Shown here one piece after another: positions 1 to 11,721 of a DNA stretch of 64,000 nt. The notes beneath the pieces are model-generated. The model was not told the DNA's origin, made no database searches, and saw only the letters and a list, made by a program, of their open reading frames with translations. Every line of letters begins with the position of its first letter. The stretch's first letter is position 1. Location of the stretch: assembly GCF_024679245.1 (NCBI RefSeq), contig NC_090172.1, forward strand, positions 1,915,001 to 1,979,000. Direction: 5' to 3'. The DNA comes from Pseudorasbora parva. Its lineage: Eukaryota; Chordata; Actinopteri; Cypriniformes; Gobionidae. Both the position numbers and the translations under genes were made by a program.

Positions 1-78
1 CTGATGATGATTATTGCTTCTGCTGCTGTTAATACTACAGCTGATGATGATTATTGATTCTACTGCTGCTGATGATAA

Positions 79-147
<69 letters not shown>

Positions 148-292
148 AATGCTGCTGATGATGGGGATGATTTTTGCTGCTATTGATGATGATGATTATT
201 GCTGATGATGATGATGATGATGATGATTGCTGCTGCTGCTGATGATGATTATTACTGCTGCTATTATTGCTGCTGTTATTGCTGATGATGCT

Positions 293-368
<76 letters not shown>

Positions 369-1897
369 GCTGGCGATGATGATGATTATTGCTTCTGCTG
401 TTATTACTGCTGCTACTGATTATGGTTATTACGATTCTGCTGCTGCTGTTATTACTGCTGCTTATAATGATTATTGCTTCTGCTTCTTCTGCTGTTATTA
501 CTGCTGCTGATGAGGATTATTGCTTCTAATACTGTTATTACTGCTGCTGCTGATGATGATTATTGCTTCTGCTGCTTCTGCTGTTATTACTGCTGCTGAT
601 GATGATGATTTTTGATTCTGCAGCAGCTTTTGTTATTACTGCTGCTGATGGTGATTATTGCTTCTACTGCTGCTACTGTTATTACTGCAGCTGATGATGG
701 TTATTGATTCTACTGCTGCTGCTGTTATTACTGCTGCTGCTGATTATTATTATTACTTCTGCTGCTGTTATTACTGCTGCTGATTATGATTATTGATTCT
801 GCTGCTGCTGTTATTACTGCTGTTGATGGTGATTATTGCTTCTGCTGCTGTTATTACTGCTGCTGGTGATGATTATTGCTTCTGCTGCTGCTGTTATTAC
901 TCCTGCTGATTATGATTATTGATTCTGCTGCTGCTGTTATTACTGCTGCTGATGGTGATAATTGCTTCCTCTGCTGCTGTTATTACTGCTGCTGCTGATG
1001 ATAATGATTATTGCTTCTGCTGCTGCTATTACTCCTTCTGATGATGATTATTGATTGTGCTGCTGCTGTTATTACTGCTGCGGATGGTGATTATTGCTTC
1101 TGCTGCTTATGATGATTATTGCTTCTGCTGCTGCTGTTACTAATGCTGCTGATGATGATTATTGATTCTGCTGCTGCTGGTGTTATTACTCCTGCTGATG
1201 ATGATTATTGCTTCTGCTGCTGCTGTTATTACTGCTGCTGCTGCTGAAGATTTTTGATTATGCTGCTGCTGCTGATGATGATTATTGATTCTGCTGTTGC
1301 TGTTGTTATTACTGCTGCTGATGATGATTATTGCTTCTGCTGCTTCTGCTGTTATTACTGCTGCTGAGGATGATTATTGCTTATGCTGCTGTTAATACTG
1401 CTGATGATGATGATTATTGCTTCTGCTGCTATGTTATTACTGCTGATGATGATTATTATTGCTTCTGCTGATTCTGCTGCTACGTTATTACTGCTGCTGC
1501 TGATAATTATTGATTATGCTGCTGCTGTTATTACTGCTGCTGATGATTATTATTGATTCTGCTGCTGTTGTTGTTATTACTGCTGCTGATTATGATTATT
1601 ACTGCTGCTGATGATGATTATTGCTTCTGCTTCTGCTGTTACTACTGCTGCTGATGATGATTGTTGATTCTGCTGCTGCTGGTGGTGTTATTACTCCTGC
1701 TGATGATAATTATTGCTTCTGCTGCTGCTGTTATTACTGCTGCTGCTGAAGATTATTGATTCTGCTGCTGATGAGGATTATTGATTCTGCTGTTGCTGTT
1801 GTTTTTACTGCTGCTGATGATGATTATTGCTTCTGCTGCTGCTGTTATTACTGCTGATGATGATGATTTTTGATTCTGCTGCTGCTGCTGTTATTAC
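1..1897. repeat. Degenerate trinucleotide-rich satellite, left block
   Basis: The stretch consists of GCT and GAT triplet runs arranged in a looser unit of roughly 40-50 bp, with the recurring words GATTATTGCTTCTGCTGCTG and TGTTATTACTGCTGCTGA. Pure (GAT)n and (GCT)n runs occur near 90-145 and 290-366. The array continues after two insertions, at 2966-3679 and 4043-about 4560. Short open frames in it are low-complexity and not credible as genes. Confidence 0.93.
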
Positions 1898-2965
1898 TAG
1901 GGATGCACGATATTATAGGCACGACATCAGAATCGGCCGATAAACGCTTAAAATATAAAAATCAGCATCGGTCGATATGAAAACGTTATGCCGATATGCC
2001 TTGCCGATATGATAACGTGTTAATATGCGCCTGCAATAACTCACGTGTGCAAGGAGTGCTACAGTGATAAGGCCATGTCAGCACTGCGGTCATTCTTCAA
2101 GTGAAAACAAGAAAATACATTGCATGTACAGTGATTTATATTGACTGTTTTTAAATGCTGCCTTGAATTTCTGAATGCACGTACAGAAGGACGTGACCGT
2201 CAGCAGCAGATTTGCCACGTTTTCACAACAAAACTAGCCCAAAACATGCCCAATCGCGTCTCCCCACTCTCTAGCGCGTGCGGCAGCCTCCACAGCAGCA
2301 GAAGTTCCTCCAGGTCCTAGTGCCCTCCAGCTAGACCGCTATATATTTATACATGTAGTGGGGGCGCTGTTGTTACAGTAATACAATGAAAAGTAGAATA
2401 CACAAATAAATTTAAGTTACTTCTTGTTCTGAATATACAAATCAGTAATGATGTCATAAATCACAAGCATGACACTTGTAAATTAAATACTTTTATATAC
2501 AGTGTATCAATCTGTAATAAAATTTTACGAAATGGATGATGAAAAATAATCCAAGGAGCTCTACAATAATTGTAGAATTAAAAGACAGCATCAATGGATG
2601 TCATGCCACCCCCACTTCATGTGCACAAACGTTAAATCCAAAAATACAATATTTAGGTTACAGCTGCATCTGGGGTGAAAAATTACTGACTTTATTATTG
2701 TTATTTTCAGAGCTTTTAATATACTCTTATCATAAAAAGAACTTTATTAACATTTATTTATCTTCAACAAGAATCCTTTTAGTAAGGATACCTCAGAAAT
2801 CTGAAACCAGAATGAAAAAAAAATAGTTTTTGCTCAAAATGGTGTTGTTTCCAAACAAAGGGAAAAAATAAAAATATATAGGCCTCGGTATCGGCATCGG
2901 CCAAAATGAGCTGAAAAATATCGGCATATCGGATATCGGCAAAAATCCAATATCGTGCATCCCTA
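1898..2965. mobile_element. hAT-type non-autonomous transposon (1068 bp)
   Basis: Terminal inverted repeats read TAGGGATGCACGATATT at the left and its complement at the right. The 8-bp GTTATTAC occurs directly at 1890-1897 and again at 2966-2973, as a target-site duplication taken from the satellite unit. Eight-bp duplications and TAGGG-type ends are typical of hAT elements. The interior contains CGGCCGATA/TATCGGC motifs near both ends and only a 96-codon open frame, so no transposase is present. Confidence 0.88.
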
Positions 2966-3679
2966 GTTATTACTGCTGCGGATGGTGATTATTGCTTCAG
3001 CTGCTGATGATGATTATTGCTTCTGCTGCTGCTGTTACTGCTGCTGCTGATGATGATTATTGATTCAGCTGCTGCTGGTGTTATTACTCCTGCTGATGAT
3101 GATTATTGCTTCTGCTGCTGCTGTTATTACTACTGCTGCTGCTGAAGATTTTTGATTCTGCTGCTGCTGATGATGATTATTGATTCTGCTGTTGCTGTTG
3201 TTATTACTGCTGCTGATGATGATTATTGCTTCTGCTGCTTCTGCTGTTATTACTGCTGCTAATGATTATTATTGCTTCTGCTGCTGTTATTACTGCTGAT
3301 GATGATTATTATTGCTTCTGCTGCTTCTGCTGCTACGTTATTACTGCTGCTGATGATAATTATTGATTCTGCTGCTGCTGTTATTACTGCTGCTGATGAT
3401 TATTATTGATTCTGCTGCTGTTGTTGTTATTACTGCTGCTGATTATGATTATTACTGCTGCTGATGATGATTATTGCTTCTGCTTCTGCTTCTGCTGTTA
3501 CTACTGCTGCTGATGATGATTATTAAATTCTGCTGCTGCTGGTGGTGTTATTCCTGCTGATGGTGATTATTGCTTCTGCTTCTGCTGTTATTACTGCTGC
3601 TGCTGAAGATTATTGATTCTGCTGCTGCTGATGATTATTGATTCTGCTGTTGCTGTTGTTTATTACTGCTGCTGATGAT
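2966..3679. repeat. Degenerate trinucleotide-rich satellite, middle block
   Basis: Same unit as positions 1-1897, resuming immediately after the hAT element and ending at the solo LTR. No gene is seen. Confidence 0.92.
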
Positions 3680-4042
3680 TGTGGCAGGGGAGGCGTGGTT
3701 TTGCGGGATCGGCAGAGGGAGAGGGAAGGCGGAGCCGAGCGGGGCGTAAGTGGGTCAAGTGCAAATGAATAACACCTGTCTCTGATTGCAGTAGTTGGCG
3801 TGGAGAGACGGCGTAAAAGCCACGACAGAGAGAGACGAAGGAGAGAGAGTTTGGACTGGGACTCGGAGTGCAGCCTGCCTGGAGAGAGATAGCAGTACAG
3901 AGTGTTGAAACTGTGTGTGTGAAGTTAATGAGTTAATGTGCCCTCGAGCACGTATTTTGTTGGAACGTGAAAGAGCAATAAAAGCTACGAGTCCCAGTAA
4001 CGCCGACCCCGGCTTCTTCCTTTACCCAAGAACCGAACTACA
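3680..4042 (+). mobile_element. Solo LTR of a retrotransposon (363 bp)
   Basis: A GC-richer block inside the satellite begins TGTGGCAGGGG and ends GAACTACA, the TG...CA boundaries of a long terminal repeat. It is flanked by ATGAT at 3675-3679 and 4043-4047, a 5-bp duplication as made by Ty3/Gypsy-type integrases. The satellite itself is rich in ATGAT, so the duplication alone is weak. An AATAAA lies at about 3977-3982, as expected for an LTR polyadenylation signal. No internal coding region is present, so it is probably a recombination remnant. Confidence 0.75.
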
Positions 4043-4560
4043 ATGATGATTATTGCGTCTGCTGCAGCTGCTGTTATTACTGCTGCTGATGATGATTATT
4101 GATTCTGCTGCTGCTGGTGTTATTACTGCTGCTGATGATGATTATTGCTTCTGCTGCTGCTGTTATTACTGCTGCTGATGATGATTTTTGATTCTGCTGC
4201 TGCTGTTATTACTCCTGATGATGATGATTATTGCTTCAGCTGCTGCTGTTATTACTGCTGCTGATGATGATTATTGCTTCAGCTGCTGCTGTTATTACTG
4301 CTGCTGATGATGATTATTGCTTCTGCTGATGCCGATTTTGTTATTACTGCTGCTGATGATGATTATTGCTGCTGCTGCTTCTGCTGTTATTACTGATGAT
4401 GATGATGATTGCTTCTGCTGCTGCTGCTGCCGCTGTTATTACTGCTGCTGCTGCTGATTATTATAATTCTGCTGCTGATTGTGATTATGGCTTCTGCTGC
4501 TGGTGGCATTATTGCTGGTAATGTTGTTATTGGTGCTGTTGATCATAGCTGCTTCTGCTG
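4043..4560. repeat. Degenerate trinucleotide-rich satellite, right block
   Basis: Continuation of the satellite after the solo LTR. It degrades into unique sequence around 4560. The overlapping short frames on both strands here are compositional. Confidence 0.88.
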
Positions 4561-7500
4561 CTGTGCAAAGCTGTTTTGCCAATGCTAATAAAATCACAAC
4601 ATGCTGCTGTGACCACACAAGGCATGCTGCTGCACAAGCATACATGAATCACACACCAACAGAGCAGGTGAAGATTGACAATACATACCAAGTGTACATT
4701 AAGCATAATTAAAGTGTAACTGAAACTGCTTATTGAAAAAATATTTATAGGGCAGGACTACATTTTATTCATTTTTGAGAAGCAAGTTTTGCATTCTGGA
4801 ATAAAATTAAAAAGAGAGTCAAGGAAAATCTCTGGGTTAAAAGTTAATTTGTGTTTAAATGTTCTCAAGGACTTTTATGGTAGTTGGCATTTAAAGTTAG
4901 GCACATTACCGCCACCCACTGGTAAGGCGTGTGGATCAGCACTTAATTATTTATTGGTTTAACTAAAATATTCTTATGAACTAAAGTCTATTAGCTAACT
5001 CTATTTTTTGAGTGTGAAACAATAATGCCTTGTTGAGACCACCAACTTGGTCAAAACTGTAAATATGAAATTACAATGTTATATTTTGTGTGTTTAAGTT
5101 TGTTCTTGTTGCAGTTGTGTTGGTGGAGATGTGTCAAGTGTTTTGCACACTCATACAAAATCTTTCTACAGGGAGCAACGAAAGGAGAATGTTAGTGACA
5201 TTTTTTCTTCATCAGTTCTTTTATTTCCATATAATGAATGTGAAGACCGTGATTATTGCCTCACATCATGCATGAAAAAATCAGTACAAAACAATATGAG
5301 GATGAGTAAATTATGTTGGTATTTTATTAATTGGGAGTACATTATTACCCTTTAACAAGCTGTATTTTAATGATTATTTATTAATTAAAACCTAAAAAGA
5401 GAGAAAAATCCCACTTGAGCCCATGTGAATACACTAAGGACACACTAGATGGCGACATCGAATACAGTTGCAGATTTAAATTGAATGTCTCAAAGCACTT
5501 AAAATATCATCTGTGTTTTTGGTCCACATGTTCCTGTTTTTTAACCCCTTATTAACCTCTGGTTGCTGGACATATAATGACCAATATGCAAATTGCTAAT
5601 ATCAAAATATGTTCCCAAAAAGTAATGGAAACATATACCATGTAGGCTATAACCAAAGTATAGAAATAATGACCTATTAAGCTACTTTATATATTCATGT
5701 ATAATAGCCTATTTCACTGTATTTGAGTCATAGTGTCTACTTAAGACACCATAAGCATTTGTGAATTAAAATAGTCCATTATTATAAATCAAGGGTTAGA
5801 TCTGGTATTATTTGTTTTGATAATTATACATTTCTCCTGTAAACAGATTGACAGACTGAATGATGAACGTGTCCTGGTTAAAATCGCGTATTTATCTGGA
5901 TTTAATTATTCTTAGAAACATTTGGGATAGTGCAATTAGTTAACATGGAAACCCTTTCTTATACATGATATAAGATGCGTTTTATCGCGTGTTGCGGTGT
6001 CGCGTCGCGTCGCGTCTGGACACGGATTGGGAAGCGTAATCATTTTTATTAAAATTAAATTAGTTTACCACAGAAAAATATTAATGCACAAACCCATTCA
6101 TCAGTGGGATAGGTTAAAAGAACAGTGTTTTGTACAGGGTGTTGCGTTATTAATTCATAATTATTAGGCCAATATCAAGAGAGACAGAGTTACTGAAGTT
6201 AATACAATATTGTACAACATTATCTGGCCTCCCTTATGAAAAGAATATAATAATTTGGTGAAAGTTTCCAAACGTTAAGACGCCACTGATCCACAATATG
6301 GAGGACAAAATTACTCAAAATGAAGTTATTAAATAAATAAAGAATTCAAAAAAACAACAATTTAAATGTACCAGTTTAAATAATTAATTAATTAAATATG
6401 AACTCAATAAATTAAATGAATCTATTTATTTTGTAAAATTACATGAAAACACAACATTTTATTGTTTAATATATTTCCCAATTACCTCTTCCACACACAC
6501 TATTGTTATGTTTAAAAATAAAATAAATTTCATTAGTAAAAGTGCTTTTTCCACACACACACACACACACATATTCTGCATTTACTCAACACATCTGGAC
6601 ACTGCTTCTATTAAGTTACTTTATTAAATGCATCATTTATTTGTTTATTTAAACAATTTTTTACTCATTTATATTAATCACATTTTTTATTCATTAATTT
6701 ATTTTAACCTAATGTATTTACATTTTAATATGTTATTTTAATATTTAATCACTTATTTATTTTAATCATCATATAATTCTCAAATGTGTGCACGTTTATT
6801 TAATCTAATTTATTTACTTATTTTAATATCACATTTTTACAGTTTTACTCTAGGCTTTTCCACATTTTTTATTTTTATTTTAATCAAATCTATTTTAATG
6901 TTATCCTTTTTTTCATATGGTAATTTAACATTTAATGATTTATTGGTTTATTTAAATTTAGGTTTTTTCTATTAATTTGTTTTTCATCTAATTTATTTAT
7001 TTAAATTTGTTTGTAAATTTGTATCATATGGTTATTAAATTTTGTATCTATTTAATCTAATTTGTTTACTTAAAAGTCTAGAGAAATAAAAGAAAAACAA
7101 TCAAACAAATGTATAAAAAATAAATAAAGTAATAAATTAATATTACATCAAATTTATTTGGTTTATATAATCTAATTTATTTCTTATTTTAATATTATTT
7201 TTATTTTTATTATATTCACATTTTTATAGTTTTATTCTAGGCTTTTCCACATATATTTATTTTAATCTCATTTGTATCTCATATGCTAATTTAACATTCA
7301 ATTATTTATTTGTTCATTTCAATCAACACTTGTAATCAATTATATTGATCACATTTTATTCATTTATTTTATATATTTTATATATATATAGTTATTTCTC
7401 AAATGTTTGCACGCTTAAGATAATTTATTTACTCATTTTAATAATATTATTTTGTTATATTCACATTTTTTACAATTTTACTAGGCATATTCATAGATTT

Positions 7501-7740
7501 ATTTTTTATTTATTTTTATTTTTTTATCAAATGGTAATTTAACATTAAATTATTTATTCAATCAAATGTATTTATTTATTTTTTACTTATTTTTCTAAGC
7601 AAATGAATAAGTAGGAAACGAAATGTATAATAAAGCAAAATAATTGATTTACTTATTTACATTGGATTTTTTTTTACATTTACATTTTTGTCATATGTTA
7701 ATTTAATAATAACTTATTTATTTATTTCAATCGTATCAAT
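4561..7740. other. AT-rich intergenic stretch, no gene seen
   Basis: Long T-rich and A-rich tracts dominate, especially 6350-7700, with a short (CA)n at about 6551-6571 and a GCG-rich patch at about 5990-6017. All open frames are short and made of Phe/Leu/Ile/Tyr-rich low-complexity codons. No recognisable domain was found on either strand. Confidence 0.7.
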
Positions 7741-8050
7741 TTATTTAAAATGTTCATGGTTGTTCTCTAGACTTTTCCAGTCTTTTTCCCAGTCTGAAGA
7801 GCCTCGAGTCTCGGGCGCGAGGGTGAATAACACCTGTTTGCCGCGGAATGTTGGGACACACATGGCCACGCCCACCTCCACTTGTCCTTCCCTTCTGATT
7901 GGCTGAGCGAGATGTCGGTCCAGCTGGAGCTGCACCTGCCTCTCTCTTCTCTCCAAACATCACACACTTCTAAACACATCACACACTCCTCAACACACAC
8001 CATCTCCCGCTCAAAGCTCGCCCTTTTTCAGGAATAGTTTCCTTTAAACG
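7741..8050 (+). promoter_or_regulatory. snai3: Putative snai3 promoter and 5' UTR
   Basis: Composition changes from AT-rich to GC-richer about 270 bp before the SNAG-motif ATG at 8051. The segment contains an inverted CCAAT box (GATTGG, about 7897), GC-rich stretches and several CANNTG E-boxes, including CACCTG-type sites, which Snail proteins themselves recognise. No clear TATA box is seen. The transcription start cannot be fixed from sequence alone, so this is inferred from position and composition. Confidence 0.45.
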
Positions 8051-11000
8051 ATGCCAAGATCTTTCTTGGTGAAGAAGCACCTCACGAACAGGAAGCCGGA
8101 CTATGGAGAGCTGGAGTCACAGACACACGGTCAGTTAGAGAGAACGATCACAATGCTTTTATTATTATCATTTAGCCAGCCTATATTATATCATTTAGAT
8201 ATTTGCTCGATACAAATATATAATTAACTTGTTGGGGGTTAAATTTAAATCTATATAACCTATGTCTCTGATTGAAGTGTGTGTTTGTTAGTTGAGTTAT
8301 TATTATTTAGCCAGCCTATATTATATCATTTCGATATGTGCATATATTAAAATTGTTCGATATAAATATGAATATAATTAACTTTAGGGGGTTAAATTAA
8401 AACCTATATGTCTCGTTGGTAATATAACTGTTTGTTTGTTTGTTTGTTTGTTTGTTTGTTTGTTTGTTTGTTTGTTTGTTTCATACTTGAGTTATTATTA
8501 TTTACCAGGCCTATATTATATCATTTAGATATGTGCATATATTCAAAATTTTCGATATAAATATGAATACGATTAACTTTAGGGGGTTAAATTAAAAGCT
8601 ATATAGTGTCTCGTTTGTAATATAACTGTTTGTTTGTTTCATAGTTAAGTTATTATTATTTAGCCAGCCTATATTATATAATTTCGATATTTCATATATA
8701 AAATTATTTTGATATAAATATTAATATAATTAACACTTAGGGGGTTAAATTAAAAGCTATATCTATATAGTGTCTCGTTTGTAATATAACTGTTTGTTTG
8801 TTTCATAGTTAAGTTATTATTATTTAGCCAGCCTATATTATATAATTTCGATATTTCATATATAAAATTATTTTGATATAAATATTAATATAATTAACAC
8901 TTAGGGGGTTAAATTAAAAGCTATATCTATATAGTGTCTCGTTTGTAATATAACTGTTTGTTTGTTTCATAGTTACGTTATTATTATTTAGCCAGCCTAT
9001 ATTATATAATTTCGATATTTCATATATAAAATTATTTTGATATAAATATTAATATAATTAACACTTAGGGGGTTAAATTAAAAGATATATCTATATAGTG
9101 TCTCGTTTGTAATATAACTGTTTGTTTGTTTCATAGTTAAGTTATTATTATTTAGCCAGCCTATATTATATCATTGCGATGTGCATGTATTAAAAATTAA
9201 AGTAAAATTAAAAGGTATGTAGGTTATAAATGAATGGGGATAAAATGTTAATTGTGAATTATTATAATTTTAATAAAAATCTAAAGGTGCAAATTAGTAC
9301 AAGAAGTGTTAATAATATTGCAAATGTTCTAATCTTAATTGTGACTGTAGTGCAAACCCTTAAAATGAATATTTCCTTATAGCTGAGACTTTTTAAAAGT
9401 AGTCCTTCAGGTGATAGCATGTCATACAAACTGCATGCGTGAGATATATAGTGTTTATGATATAGTCTTTATGATCCGGTGATGAGGAGAGGATGAAGAT
9501 GTGAGAGTTCAGCAGGTGTAGATCTCTCTCAATAGAGAGTTTGAGGAGTTCATGAGCTGCTCTAATCTCCAGATTATCCTCCAGCGGTATCTCTGATCAG
9601 AAACAGTGGACTAGACATTATTAACCATTAGAGTTCTCTCCTTATTGGCTGCTTGAGAAACACATTGATAGATAATAGGCTCAACTATATAAACTTAGAC
9701 AGTTATTTTATTTCAGTAGTATTATTTTGTTCCCATACATTCGTTCTCTTTCATAGATGATGTATATCTGTGTATGAACTTCCAAAGCATTTGATAATCT
9801 TAACTATTCTTCATTACAATATTTACTAATACGTTATTACAATCAAAAGTTGTATCTGTTAATATTATTTAAAAGACCTGAGCTATTACAAACTAAAATC
9901 AACAGTTGTATTTTTATTAACTAATGGGAACAAAGATTTAAATAAATAAAAAATCTTAAGTTATTATTTAGTTAATGCATTACCACTAGATCAAATTCAC
10001 AAATATATGAGGGAAGAACAGAACACTAAACTTGGTTAAGGTATTTATTTCACATAAGTATTTGACAAAAAAGCAGCTACAGCTTTTATTTTACCGTGCA
10101 AAAATAAGCTTACATTGACTAAAACATATTCAGTTATTAATATTTTATCAGTTCTCCCTTGTTTTTGCATGTGATCATAATTTCCTGCACAAATATGGTC
10201 CACTTTTTATTGTGTTATCACAAATAAAACAAAAAAAATGAGGGTGATGTCAATTTTCCTCGGCTCATATGTTTTCATATAAAAGTTACATTTATTGTAT
10301 TGATAAATATCCACCTTATGTTGCAATGCGGATGTAAGACCTTTAAGAAGAGTGTGTGAGACCTCCTGTCCATTAATGAGAAGAGTAATAAAATACAGCA
10401 AATGTAAAACCATTTGTGCGTCAAACCAACGACTTCATGATACGTAAAAAGCAGATGACACCAGAAGCCTTGTGTTAAAAGAAAGCATGTTCAATCATGT
10501 TTAAAGGCACGTTTGATCATTGCAGGCTTGGGATTTCAATTGAGTCCGCATAAAATAATCTTTGGGTTTTATTGTTCGGTGTGACATCTCTTCATTTACT
10601 GCTACAAACTGATAATGGTCAGATAAGTACGATTTAAACCATGCCAATGCAATTCCACTAACGCCAACATAATTTTCGATTCTATTCAGAAGAATATTGT
10701 GATCGATGGTATCGAATGCAGCGCTAAGATCGAGTAACACTAATAGAGAGATACAACCACGATCAGATGATAAGAGCAAATCATTTGTAACTCTAATTAG
10801 AGCAGTCTCAGTACTATGATACGGTCTAAATCCTGACTGGAAATCCTCACAGATACCATTTCTTTCTAAAAAGGAGCATAATTGTGAAGACACTGCCTTT
10901 TCTAGTATTTTTGATAGAAACGGTAGATTCGAGATTGGCCTGTAATTGACTAATTCTTTAAAGCTCCACTGTGTGATTTTTCCCCATCTAGTGGTGTAAA

Positions 11001-11610
11001 GGTTTATGACCATACAGTGAATATTAGTTTCTGTTCCTCTCAATTCTGATTTCGTTTTAACTCCTACGGTGGCTGATTTAGTCCAAGATTAACATGGCAA
11101 TCCTCCTCTTCACATTCGACACGGTGCCATCGAGTGTTAAAATGCGAAAGGCAAAGCTTGAATTTACGGGTATGTCCCTCTTTGGCTACTGTACTTTCAA
11201 GATGGAGGAGCAACATGGCGACCGGCATTCGAACCCCTCACCCGTATGTGTTTTCAATGGCATATTATAAACTTATGAGAATACTTTGTTACTTGAAAGA
11301 AGTAAATAAACATTAATAAGCACATATATTTTTGAAAGAACTAAGTGATTTTAGCTAAGAATAAACTAAAAAAGTTACACAGTGTAGCTTTAAGATCAAG
11401 TTGCGTTTTTTTTAATAAGTGGTTTAATTATATCCAACTTAAAAGTTTTTGGTACATATCCTAATGTCAAGGAGGAATTAATGATATTAAGCAGAGGATC
11501 TATGACCTCTTGAAGCATATCTTTTAATAGCCTAGCCGGTATAGGGTCAAGCATACATGTTGTTGATTTTGATGATTTAACAAGTTTAGCCAATTTTTCT
11601 CCTCCTATAG

Positions 11611-11686
<76 letters not shown>

Positions 11687-11689
11687 TTG

Positions 11690-11721
<32 letters not shown>

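Noticed and set aside
7741..8003. Three overlapping minus-strand frames upstream of snai3
   Set aside because: GC-rich promoter/5' UTR composition. No conserved motif, and they overlap each other in different frames.
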